Shown here: positions 26,916 to 35,370 of the stretch, in pieces
How positions within the stretch are numbered: position 1 is the first letter of the stretch
Layout of the letters: each line of letters starts with the position of its first letter
Source: Lachnospiraceae bacterium
GTDB lineage: Bacteria > Bacillota > Clostridia > Lachnospirales > Lachnospiraceae
Length of the DNA stretch: 59,895 nt
Direction of reading: 5' to 3'
Assembly (NCBI GenBank): GCA_017441295.1
Contig: JAFRYA010000019.1
Location: 1-59,895 of the forward strand
The notes under the pieces: model-generated
What the model was told of the DNA's origin: nothing
Databases searched by the model: none
Seen by the model: the letters and a program-made list of their open reading frames with translations, nothing else
Position numbers and translations under genes: made by a program

Positions 26916-26943
26916 GCAGGGTTCTTCTGATCAAGAACCCTGC
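26916..26943. repeat. Inverted repeat between dehydratase and LysR genes
   Basis: Eleven-bp arms GCAGGGTTCTT/AAGAACCCTGC with a six-base loop, 10 bases after the dehydratase stop. It is followed by AAAGG, not T, so it is a weak terminator at best; it may be an attenuating hairpin or a regulator-binding site. Confidence 0.6.
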
Positions 26944-26991
26944 AAAGGTAATTGTAATAAGAAATACAGACATTTGCATAGGAGGAAGACC

Positions 26992-27918
26992 GTGGAATTA
27001 TCTGAGCTTAATTATTTCATGAAGGTTGCTGAAACACTGAGCTTTAGCAAGGCAGCCAGCAAGTTGTATATTTCACAACCTTCTATGAGCAGAAAGATTG
27101 CTCAACTCGAAAGCGAACTTGGGGTACAGCTTTTTGTCAGGAATCGAAAGAAGGTGGAGCTGACAGATGATGGAAGATTTCTTTATGTTAAAGCAAAGGA
27201 CATAATAGAAAACATAGACAAATTGCCAGGACAATTAGCTGATTACAGTCAGAGGGAGTCTTCATCAAAATATGTACTTAAAGTGGGTATAACCGATGTT
27301 CTTCTTAATCTTCCGGTTCATGCCAAAGCCTTTTTATATGCTGAACAAAAGACGCTAGACGAATTTCCTAATGTAAGGATTGATATGATCAACACACATA
27401 TGGCTGTGCTTCAAAGAGATATGCGGAACAACATGGTTGATCTTGCGATAGTTATTACAGATGATTTAAACAACAAGAATATTACGGGAATAGATTACGA
27501 TATTTTCAAGGAATACAATATGCTCCTTGTAACTGATAAAAACTCTGGTCTGGGACAAAATGAAGATAAAGAAACCCTTAAGGATTATCTTGAAGGAAAG
27601 CAGATCTTTGTTCCAGAGAATAGGGCACGTGTATTGATGCATGCAAGTCAGATATGCAGTCAGCTTGATGCAAGGCCCATAAATATTGATGCAGACGAAA
27701 GTCCAAGATTATTTATTAGAGTGGCAAGGGGCGAGTGCGCAGCTTTTTCATGGCACGATAAGATGCAATGGGAATTAAGCGATGAACTGACTTATACTAA
27801 TCTTCCTGTTCCAGCGGCTAAGATTTATTGTTTTATGTGCCGGTCAGGACAATCGGAATGTGCAAATTATTTTGAGAAAGCATATTACGAATATATTGAT
27901 AATTATTCAAAATTATAA
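26992..27918 (+). CDS. LysR family transcriptional regulator
   Basis: A 308-residue LysR-type regulator: N-terminal winged helix (LNYFMKVAETLSFSKAASKLYISQPSMSRKI is the typical pattern, residues ~5-35) and a C-terminal effector domain with the periplasmic-binding fold. The start is GTG at 26992 with GGAGGA nine bases upstream, not the earlier in-frame codon at 26914. It lies on the same strand inside the cluster, between importer/dehydratase and the enolase-like pair, and probably controls the cluster in response to the pathway substrate. Confidence 0.92.
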   Translation: MELSELNYFMKVAETLSFSKAASKLYISQPSMSRKIAQLESELGVQLFVRNRKKVELTDDGRFLYVKAKDIIENIDKLPGQLADYSQRESSSKYVLKVGITDVLLNLPVHAKAFLYAEQKTLDEFPNVRIDMINTHMAVLQRDMRNNMVDLAIVITDDLNNKNITGIDYDIFKEYNMLLVTDKNSGLGQNEDKETLKDYLEGKQIFVPENRARVLMHASQICSQLDARPINIDADESPRLFIRVARGECAAFSWHDKMQWELSDELTYTNLPVPAAKIYCFMCRSGQSECANYFEKAYYEYIDNYSKL

Positions 27919-27951
27919 AACTGATTTTTTCAGTCTATAGGAGCAATATTG

Positions 27952-29238
27952 ATGAACAGACATCTGATTAAAAGTGTTCAGGCCAGACAGATTATTTCCG
28001 GAAGAGGAATACCCGCAGTAGAGGCAGAGGTGACTACATATGGTGGAATTACAGCACGCGCGGTATGTACTGCAGGACACTCTGTAGGCACACATGAGGT
28101 GGTGTTTGCCTATGATGGAGGAGAAAAGTGGAACGGACTCGGAGTAATAGGGGCCGTTGAAAATGTAAATACGATTATTAATAAAGTGCTCCATGACATG
28201 GACAGCAGAAATCAGGCAGAAATAGATTATGCAATGCTTGACATAGGGAAATCAAAACTCGGAGGCAATGCAATAGGCGCAGTGTCAGCTGCAGCACTTA
28301 AGGCTGGCGCTTTGTCAGCAGAAGAACCGTTATATTATCACATTGGCGGGCAATCAGCTGTGATGCTTCCATGCGCTTCTGACGGCGCTATAATGGGCAG
28401 CGACCGTTATTTGCCTGTTAAAGGCGGCAAGCCGACATATTCGTTTATTGCATATGACTTTAAGACTTTTTCGGAAGCAGCTGATGCTATATGGGAAGTA
28501 TCTAATAAATGGAACGAATATGCCAGCAGGAAATATGGACTGGGAGCAAAGATACCTTCCCCTGGATTTCCATCAGGAAGATTTGTGGTATTCCCAAAGG
28601 GTATTGTGAAAAGCGATGTCGAACTATGGGAAATGCTAAATGATATCATCGTAGGATGTGATTATGAGGGCAGAGTAGGTCTTCAGGCGGATTTTGCCGG
28701 TGACAGTTATTACAATCGTGAAAAAGGTATTTATCAGGGACTGTTTGATGATAAGCCGCGTACCAGGGATGAACTTATTGATTATATTTGCGAGATTATT
28801 CCAAAATATAATTTTGTTGTCATTGAAGATCCGCTCTATGAAGATGATTTTGAAGGGCACGCCATAATAACAAAAAGATGTGGCATACAGCTGGTAGGAG
28901 ATGATCTTTTTGCTACAAATGCAGAGCGTGTGTCTAAAGGAATAGAAATCAGTGCGTGCAATGCAGTTCTCCTAAAGGTTAATCAAATTGGTTCCATTAC
29001 AGAAGCGTTAGAAATGGTTGACTTGGCTTATAAGCATAATTATGGCATCATGCCGTGCTGCAGTCGAGGAGAGAATCTTGACATTTGTGATTATTGCGTT
29101 GGCATTAATGCTGCTTCTATACGGGAAAGCTGCTATGGAACATCAGCTAACAGATTCATTGAAATTGAAAGGGAGCTTGGAAGTCGCGCACGCTTTGCGG
29201 GAAAGGCCGGCTTAAAGGGAAGACTAAATGAGGATTAA
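27952..29238 (+). CDS. Divergent enolase homologue, subunit A (remodelled active site)
   Basis: A 428-residue full-length enolase-fold protein, recognisable by QARQIISGRGIPAVEAEV, NKSKLG-like SKLGGNAIGAVS, IEDPLYEDDF, QLVGDDLF and KVNQIGSITEA. Compared with true enolase, the Mg ligands are kept (D247, E292, D317) and so is the catalytic lysine (K342). The mobile-loop and catalytic parts are changed: the QEFM glutamate becomes Ser (S164), GDEGGFAP is replaced by GFPSGRFVVFP, the SHRSGE histidine becomes Cys (C369/C370 region), and the late lysine becomes R391. It is therefore unlikely to be the glycolytic enolase. AGGAG precedes ATG 27952. It overlaps the next gene by 11 bases. Confidence 0.85.
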   Translation: MNRHLIKSVQARQIISGRGIPAVEAEVTTYGGITARAVCTAGHSVGTHEVVFAYDGGEKWNGLGVIGAVENVNTIINKVLHDMDSRNQAEIDYAMLDIGKSKLGGNAIGAVSAAALKAGALSAEEPLYYHIGGQSAVMLPCASDGAIMGSDRYLPVKGGKPTYSFIAYDFKTFSEAADAIWEVSNKWNEYASRKYGLGAKIPSPGFPSGRFVVFPKGIVKSDVELWEMLNDIIVGCDYEGRVGLQADFAGDSYYNREKGIYQGLFDDKPRTRDELIDYICEIIPKYNFVVIEDPLYEDDFEGHAIITKRCGIQLVGDDLFATNAERVSKGIEISACNAVLLKVNQIGSITEALEMVDLAYKHNYGIMPCCSRGENLDICDYCVGINAASIRESCYGTSANRFIEIERELGSRARFAGKAGLKGRLNED

Positions 29239-30433
29239 ATCAATTGCAGCTAAACAGGTATATTCAGACTTAGGACCTGCAGCTATAGAAGTTTCATTAG
29301 AAACGGAAACGGGCATTAAAACGTCAGCATTAGCTACTCCTTTTATGAGCGGCAATATACGATATGCGGCTATATATGATTATTCAGATAATAACTTCAA
29401 TAAAGGGCTTGGCAGCAGCGTGAATTATATTAATACTGTTATCGCACCACATATTTGTGATGTTAGCATAACTGACATTGAAGATGCTGACAGTCTTATT
29501 TTTGAGGAAGATAAAGAGAATGCGGGCTTGGCAGGTATTTCTGCATTTTCGCAGGCATCAGCGAAGGCCATTGCCATAGAGACAAAAACACCATTGTTTA
29601 ATATATTTGGCACAGCCTGCTCACCTAGGATGCCTTTACCTGTTTATAGCGCTGCCAATGGGAGCACGAGGTATTCTGCAGAAAAAAATGAGGGCAACAA
29701 GCCGGAGTATTTTTTTGTTTCTTATGGTTTTGAAAACTATTCTGAAGGGTTTTATGCATTGTGGATTACAGCTAAAAAATATGCAACGCTTTTATCAGCG
29801 GTACTTCAGGTTAAAGTAGAAATAGACAGCCAGATAATGATCCCAAAAGACCGCATCTCTACTGACATAGTAATATTTGACATTATGACCAGAGCTATAG
29901 AAGATGCCGGATATGTTGGACGGATAGGCATTGGAGTGGATCTGTCAGGAAATCTGTTTTTTGACGGAGAAAGTAACAGCTATGTAAACATTCTAAAAAA
30001 AGGCAGCTTTTCATCTGATGAATTCATTGATGAGATTGCAGAATTATGCAGTAAATATGATATTAAAACCCTGATTAATCCATTTGATATTAATTTCACA
30101 GAAGGCTATGAGATTATTAAAAAGCTGGGAGTATCAGTGATTGTGAGCGACTGGCTTTTCGAGTCTCTGGATGAGATGACTGAATACGCACGCTACAATA
30201 GTCTCGGCATATGTATGTCATTGGAGAACTCAGGAACAATAAGTGCTGCATTAAATGCTGCAAGAATAGCAAAGGAAGATAATAGACAAGTTGTATTGGC
30301 AACTAATGGATTGCAGGAAGAAACACTCGCTGATTATGCGGTGGCTCTGGGATGTGACTATCTATGCTGTAGTGGCATTAGTTTTATTGCTAACAGAATA
30401 GCTGAAATAGATGAAATAATAAGGAGAGGGTGA
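29228..30433 (+). CDS. Degenerate enolase-like protein, subunit B
   Basis: A 401-residue protein that can be laid over the preceding enolase homologue along most of its length: GYVGRIGIGVDLSGNLFF matches the AGY..G..ALD..ASEFY strand, VSVIVSDWLFE matches QLVGDDLF, and SLENSGTISAALNAA matches KVNQIGTLTE. One metal ligand (D238) and possibly D308 remain. The middle ligand is N284, the catalytic lysine is replaced (S331 region) and the His loop is gone. It is not expected to be catalytic alone. The 11-base overlap with subunit A implies coupled synthesis, so a heterodimer or hetero-octamer is the natural hypothesis. Alternatively it is a decaying duplicate, but the intact frame argues against that. 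Confidence 0.75.
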   Translation: MRIKSIAAKQVYSDLGPAAIEVSLETETGIKTSALATPFMSGNIRYAAIYDYSDNNFNKGLGSSVNYINTVIAPHICDVSITDIEDADSLIFEEDKENAGLAGISAFSQASAKAIAIETKTPLFNIFGTACSPRMPLPVYSAANGSTRYSAEKNEGNKPEYFFVSYGFENYSEGFYALWITAKKYATLLSAVLQVKVEIDSQIMIPKDRISTDIVIFDIMTRAIEDAGYVGRIGIGVDLSGNLFFDGESNSYVNILKKGSFSSDEFIDEIAELCSKYDIKTLINPFDINFTEGYEIIKKLGVSVIVSDWLFESLDEMTEYARYNSLGICMSLENSGTISAALNAARIAKEDNRQVVLATNGLQEETLADYAVALGCDYLCCSGISFIANRIAEIDEIIRRG

Positions 30434-30437
30434 AAAC

Positions 30438-31925
30438 ATGAACAGAATTCTAAATGCCGAAGTGCTTACAAGCCATGGCAATATTGAGGGTAGAAAACTG
30501 ATGACTGAGCTTATGGACGCAGGGCTTACTGCAGCCGATCCATATTGGAAAGCAAGAGACCTTATGCACAGAGAAGGCAACTTGCTTTATGTGGGGAATA
30601 CAGATTTTGAACCTATAGGATCACCACGTACTGGAGAGGATGTTTTCGATTTAGATAAAGATATTGACAGAGTGTTTATTATTGGCGCAGGAAAAGGCAT
30701 CTGGAGAGCCGTACAGGCTTATGAAGAAATCCTTGGTGAATATCTCACAGGAGGACAGGTAATACTAAAATATGGTGATATAGCTGAATCTGAGAAAATA
30801 GGCATAGTATGGGCAAGCCATCCGGTACCTGATGAAAATTGTGTAGAAGGATGCAGAAGAATAGTTTCTTTTATCCAAGAACAAAAATTTACGGAGCGTG
30901 ACCTTGTTATTACAGTTGTCGGTAATGGAGTTTCTTCACTTCTCACGTTACCACCGGAAGAACTAAATCTGGATGATGTTATGAATGTAACACGTGTAAT
31001 TCAGATTGAACGAGGCTTTCCAACTTGGCAACTTAATATCGTAAGAAATCAGGTGGACATATTAAAAGGTGGCAGGATTACGCGCATGATGGCTCCTGCT
31101 AAGATGATTCATACATTTACAATTGATATAAATGAACAGAATGATAATTTTGGCGTGGTTGGTTATAAAGCACGCACAGAATATAACGAATGGCTGCATA
31201 CTCTTCCGGATATTTCAACTCCACAAATGGCAATAGAGTTTTTGAAAAATAACGACATGTGGAAAGACATGTCTGAAAATGTTAGGAACTATCTGGAAAA
31301 TGGTGCAACCGAGCATCCTGTAATGAAACTGGAAGAGTTTGAAAGGCTTGATTGTAGGATTTATGGCCTGATGGCTGAAAGCAGAAGCTTTGTGCCAGCT
31401 GTAAAGGAAAAGGCAAAAGAACTCGGAATAGAACCTCATTTTATGACAAAACAGTATTTTTCTGAAGCAGGTTCAATATCCAAACTCATGTGCTCTATAG
31501 CCAAACTTATCGAAACAGACGATGAACCATTTAAGGCTCCATGTGTATTGATTTTTACTGGTGAAGCACTTGTATCTGTTGGTAAAAATGGGGGAGTAGG
31601 GGGCCGTAATCAGGAAATATGCGTAACGGCAGCTAAAACTATTGCAGATAGAAAACGTATTGTTGTAGGGGCAGCTGACACAGATGGCACAGACGGGCCT
31701 GGTGGGTTTATAAATGATGATGCAGAAGCGCAGGGTGTACGTATATTAGCCGGTGGCATAGTTGACGGATTCACACTGGCAGAAGCAAATGAGAAAGGTA
31801 TTGACCTTGATCGGGCTTTAAGAACGCATGCCACATCTGATCCATTATGGAAGTTAAATAGTGCTATTGTGGCTACCCAGAATATAAGCATTAATGATTT
31901 GGTGCTTCTTTTGATTACAAAATAG
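30438..31925 (+). CDS. Glycerate-2-kinase family protein (DUF4147/MOFRL)
   Basis: A 495-residue protein of the glycerate kinase type II (GLYCTK/GckA) family. The N-terminal DUF4147 part has FIIGAGKGIWRAV and SHPVPDENC; the C-terminal MOFRL part has GVGGRNQE and the nucleotide/metal loop DTDGTDGPGG. Known members make 2-phosphoglycerate from D-glycerate. At 495 it is about 50-60 residues longer than most. It lies five bases after the enolase-like pair. If it makes 2-phosphoglycerate or an analogue, that is an enolase-type substrate, a striking match to its neighbours. Confidence 0.86.
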   Translation: MNRILNAEVLTSHGNIEGRKLMTELMDAGLTAADPYWKARDLMHREGNLLYVGNTDFEPIGSPRTGEDVFDLDKDIDRVFIIGAGKGIWRAVQAYEEILGEYLTGGQVILKYGDIAESEKIGIVWASHPVPDENCVEGCRRIVSFIQEQKFTERDLVITVVGNGVSSLLTLPPEELNLDDVMNVTRVIQIERGFPTWQLNIVRNQVDILKGGRITRMMAPAKMIHTFTIDINEQNDNFGVVGYKARTEYNEWLHTLPDISTPQMAIEFLKNNDMWKDMSENVRNYLENGATEHPVMKLEEFERLDCRIYGLMAESRSFVPAVKEKAKELGIEPHFMTKQYFSEAGSISKLMCSIAKLIETDDEPFKAPCVLIFTGEALVSVGKNGGVGGRNQEICVTAAKTIADRKRIVVGAADTDGTDGPGGFINDDAEAQGVRILAGGIVDGFTLAEANEKGIDLDRALRTHATSDPLWKLNSAIVATQNISINDLVLLLITK

Positions 31926-32001
31926 TTAATAGTAATGTTTGGTTGTATTGAATAGTGTCTTATTGATTAAAAAGGATTATTGATGTAAAGGAGATACAGA
32001 A

Positions 32002-33270
32002 ATGAAAGTTAAATTACCTCAAAATATGTGGCAGGGATTTGAACCGATAGAGATTGATATTCCTGATAATTGGGAAACTACCATTCACGGTATTGAAGCT
32101 GACAATATGCCTGAACTTACTAAAGAGCAGATAAGGGAAAAAATCAATAAACCGTATGGCCTTAAACCGCTTAGGGAGTTGGCAGTTGGCAGAAAAAAAG
32201 TCTGTATAGTTTTTGATGATATATCACGTGCTACACCTACCAAGGTCCTTGCTGAGGTTGTTCTAGAGGAACTTCACGCAGCAGGTATTCAAAAAGACCA
32301 GATTTCATTTATTTGTGCGTTGGGATGCCATGGAGCGCATAGTAGAGAAGAGTTTGTTAATAAACTAGGCAAGGAGATTGTTACAAACTACGCGATTTAC
32401 AATCACAACTGCTATGATAATTTAACGAATATAGGTAAGTCAAAAGACGGTTACGATGTAATGATTAATAACGAGGTAATGGATTCTGACCTTAAGATTG
32501 GCATTGGAGCTATTCTTCCTCATGTGTTTAATACATTTGGCGGAGGCGGAAAAATCATTATTCCTGGCGTTGCCGGCATTGATAGTATTCAGCAGACACA
32601 TATTGCCGCAATTGATTTTGCTAAAAAACATAATATAACATCGTCGGCTACCATGGGAGATTTAAGGGTTACTGCAATGCGTGAGAAAATTGAAGAAGTA
32701 TGCGGTATGATCGGAGAGTTTTTCAAGGTGGACTGTCTGTATAATACAAGAGCTGAAATAGTAGACGTATACGCAGGAGATGTTGTAGAAGAATATTATG
32801 CTGCAATTCCGATGGCTTCTAAGATTTATTCTACCAAAAGGGCAGAAAACAAGGATGTTATTATAAGTAACGCAAATGCACGTTCAAATGAGGCCACAAT
32901 CGCATATCAACTTGCATCATTAGCTTGTGGTGAGAAAGGTGGGGATATTGTAATTATAGACTTTACAGAACGTGGACAAGTTACACATTATATGTTCGGA
33001 ACTTTCGGAGAAAAGTCACCAGGAAGAATGTATAAAAGTGAGCCTACAAGAGAGAGGTTTGTAAGAAAGATTATTCTTTACATGCCTAATTATATGGAAA
33101 CAGACAAGTTTAGTTTTGGGGAACCGGAAAAACAAATTGTGTGCAGAACATGGGATGAGGTTTTGGCGGCATTGTCTGACAGAGGGGCAGGCACAACATG
33201 CTCCGTTTTGGTAGATGGTACTATGGAATTTTTCGAGGTTGATGAGAGCCTGATTCATTTTGAAGAATAA
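32002..33270 (+). CDS. LarA-type nickel-pincer racemase/epimerase (DUF2088)
   Basis: A 422-residue protein aligning to lactate racemase LarA. All key residues are present: D73 and R76 (FDDISRATP), H110 (ALGCHGAH), H174 (ILPHVF), the cofactor-lysine K184 (GGGGKIIIPG) and H200 (QQTH). LarA racemises 2-hydroxyacids by hydride transfer to a nickel-pincer nucleotide; homologues act on malate, glycerate-like or sugar acids. The maturation genes larB, larC and larE are not in the window and must act in trans. AAAGGAG precedes the ATG. It is the last gene of the cluster, and no clear terminator follows. Confidence 0.87.
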   Translation: MKVKLPQNMWQGFEPIEIDIPDNWETTIHGIEADNMPELTKEQIREKINKPYGLKPLRELAVGRKKVCIVFDDISRATPTKVLAEVVLEELHAAGIQKDQISFICALGCHGAHSREEFVNKLGKEIVTNYAIYNHNCYDNLTNIGKSKDGYDVMINNEVMDSDLKIGIGAILPHVFNTFGGGGKIIIPGVAGIDSIQQTHIAAIDFAKKHNITSSATMGDLRVTAMREKIEEVCGMIGEFFKVDCLYNTRAEIVDVYAGDVVEEYYAAIPMASKIYSTKRAENKDVIISNANARSNEATIAYQLASLACGEKGGDIVIIDFTERGQVTHYMFGTFGEKSPGRMYKSEPTRERFVRKIILYMPNYMETDKFSFGEPEKQIVCRTWDEVLAALSDRGAGTTCSVLVDGTMEFFEVDESLIHFEE

Positions 33271-33360
33271 TATAAGAATTTGGTATTTTTTTATCATTGC
33301 CTCCTTAGTTCTGCTAAGTTTATCATAATTTGGCAGGGACATTAATAAAAGGACAAAATA

Positions 33361-33387
33361 TTAGCACTCTCGAAAGAAGAGTGCTAA
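33361..33387 (+). promoter_or_regulatory. CIRCE operator upstream of htpG
   Basis: Perfect TTAGCACTC - nine bases - GAGTGCTAA, identical in both arms to the CIRCE in front of hrcA in this window. CIRCE is the binding site of the HrcA repressor. It lies eight bases upstream of the predicted -35 of the htpG promoter. Confidence 0.95.
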
Positions 33388-33394
33388 TATTTTA

Positions 33395-33423
33395 TTGACT
33401 TTTGCTACGGACAAGACTAAAAT
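33395..33423 (+). promoter_or_regulatory. Promoter of htpG
   Basis: TTGACT, 17-bp spacer, TAAAAT, starting just behind CIRCE and ending 45 bases before the start codon. CIRCE lies upstream of this promoter rather than at +1 as at hrcA. A weaker promoter upstream of CIRCE cannot be excluded. Confidence 0.75.
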
Positions 33424-33468
33424 TAATTCAGAAATCAAAAAACTTAATATAGATTGGAGTGACTGACA

Positions 33469-35352
33469 ATGAGCACAGAAAAAGGAACGTTATCAATTAA
33501 CAGCGATAATATGCTTCCTATCATCAAAAAGTGGCTGTATTCGGACCACGATATTTTTATCAGGGAACTGATATCGAACGGATGCGACGCCATAACCAAG
33601 CTGCGTAAGCTGGAGGTCATGGGAGAGTACCATTTCCCGCAGGACCAGAAGTTTGAAATAAGAGTAATCGCAAACCCCACGAAGAAGACGCTCAAATTCA
33701 TTGATAATGGTATCGGCATGACGGCTGATGAAGTGAAAGAGTACATCAACCAGATAGCCTTCTCAGGAGCTGAGGCATTCCTTAAAGAGTACAAGGACAA
33801 GGCCAGCGAGGACCAGATCATTGGACACTTCGGACTGGGCTTTTATTCGGCCTTTATGGTAGCTGACAAGGTTACTATTGAGACTCTTTCTTTCAAGGAA
33901 GGCGCACAGGCGGTTTATTGGGAATGCAATGGCGGCAGCGAGTTCGAGATGAGAGACTCCGACAAGGACACCATTGGTACCGAGATCACACTGTACCTCA
34001 ATGAGGACTGCTATGAGTTCTCAAATGAATACAGAGTCAGGGAGGTTATCAACAAATACTGCTCCTTCATGCCGGAGGAAATCTATTTCGTAAACACTGA
34101 CACAGTAGGCAAGACCGAAGAAGGCAAGGAGCCTGAAGAGGAGAAGCCTCTGAACGATACACATCCGCTCTGGACCAAACATCCGAACGAGTGCAGCGAG
34201 GAAGAATACAAGGAGTTCTACAGGAAAGTATTCAACGATTACAGGGACCCGCTGTTCTGGATACACCTGAACATGGATTATCCGTTCAACCTGAAAGGCA
34301 TCCTGTATTTCCCTAAACTGACTAACCAGTATGAATCACTTGAAGGCACCATCAAGCTGTACAATAACCAGGTATTCATCGCGGACAATATCAAAGAGGT
34401 CATACCGGAATTCCTGCTGCTGCTTAAAGGCGTAATTGACTGCCCGGATCTGCCGCTCAACGTATCAAGGAGCGCGCTGCAGAATGACGGATTCGTTACC
34501 AAGATTGCTGATTACATTACCAAAAAGGTGGCGGACAGACTCTCCGGAATGTGTAAGACCGACAAGGAAAACTACGAGAAATACTGGGACGACATTAATC
34601 CGTTCATCAAGTACGGGTGCCTCAGGGACGAGAAGTTCTGCGACAAGATGATGGACTACATCCTGTTCAAGAACATTGATGATAAGTATCTCACCTTCAA
34701 AGAATGCCTGGAGGAAAATAAAGAAAAACATGAGAATACTATTTTCTACGTAACTGACAAGAACCTGCAGGGCAGATACATCGATATGTACAGGGAAGCC
34801 AAGCTTGACGCGGTATATCTGAACCACATCATTGACGCCAGCTTCATATCCATGCTGGAGGCCAAAAATGAAGGCGTTAAATTCCTGAGGGTTGATACAG
34901 CACTAGACAAGGTATTTACCAAGAGAACGTCCAAGAAAGACCAGGAGGCGCTGGACGCAAAGGCAGAGACCATCAGAGACAGGCTGCGCGGACTGCTGAA
35001 AAACGAGAAACTGGAAGTTAAGATCCAGAACCTTAAGGACAAGAATATTTCTTCAATGCTGACGGTTTCTGAGGAGAGCAAGCGTATGGAGATCATGGCG
35101 GTTCAGATGGGACTGGACATGGATATGAACATGTTCAAGACACCGGGAACACTGGTGCTGAACGCCAACAATGATCTGGTTAAATATCTGATGGATGCGC
35201 AGGATGAAAACGCTGACATGGTGCTGGAGCAGCTCTATGACCTGGCCAAGCTGGGCAATGAGCCATTAACTCCTGATGAAATGTCAAAATTCATTGCACG
35301 CAGCAATAAGATTATGGTACTATTGACAGGTGCTGATAAAGCACAGGAATAA
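33469..35352 (+). CDS. htpG: Chaperone HtpG (bacterial Hsp90)
   Basis: A 627-residue Hsp90 with the GHKL ATPase N domain (ELISNGCDAITKLR, DNGIGMTADEV, GHFGLGFYSAFMVADKV), middle domain (VNVSRSALQND-like NVSRSALQNDG) and C-terminal dimerisation domain. The ATP-binding region has NGCDA where most have NASDA. It is preceded by CIRCE and therefore probably belongs to the HrcA regulon, unlike Bacillus subtilis htpG, which is not HrcA-controlled. The mrp gene follows 18 bases later. Confidence 0.96.
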   Translation: MSTEKGTLSINSDNMLPIIKKWLYSDHDIFIRELISNGCDAITKLRKLEVMGEYHFPQDQKFEIRVIANPTKKTLKFIDNGIGMTADEVKEYINQIAFSGAEAFLKEYKDKASEDQIIGHFGLGFYSAFMVADKVTIETLSFKEGAQAVYWECNGGSEFEMRDSDKDTIGTEITLYLNEDCYEFSNEYRVREVINKYCSFMPEEIYFVNTDTVGKTEEGKEPEEEKPLNDTHPLWTKHPNECSEEEYKEFYRKVFNDYRDPLFWIHLNMDYPFNLKGILYFPKLTNQYESLEGTIKLYNNQVFIADNIKEVIPEFLLLLKGVIDCPDLPLNVSRSALQNDGFVTKIADYITKKVADRLSGMCKTDKENYEKYWDDINPFIKYGCLRDEKFCDKMMDYILFKNIDDKYLTFKECLEENKEKHENTIFYVTDKNLQGRYIDMYREAKLDAVYLNHIIDASFISMLEAKNEGVKFLRVDTALDKVFTKRTSKKDQEALDAKAETIRDRLRGLLKNEKLEVKIQNLKDKNISSMLTVSEESKRMEIMAVQMGLDMDMNMFKTPGTLVLNANNDLVKYLMDAQDENADMVLEQLYDLAKLGNEPLTPDEMSKFIARSNKIMVLLTGADKAQE

Positions 35353-35370
35353 GTTTATAGGAGAGTTAAA

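Noticed and set aside
29228..30433. Reading the second enolase-like gene as a pseudogene
   Set aside because: The frame is intact over 401 codons, overlaps its neighbour in a coupled way and keeps enolase-like spacing; loss of catalytic residues alone does not show decay.
33303..33320. Small inverted repeat CTTAG/CTAAG after the LarA-type gene as a terminator
   Set aside because: Only five bp and AT-rich, with no T run after it; the cluster has no convincing terminator here.
33016..33342. Minus-strand frame with AAGGAGG ahead of an ATG near 33290
   Set aside because: The ribosome-site match is good but the product is antisense to the LarA-type gene and resembles nothing; treated as chance.
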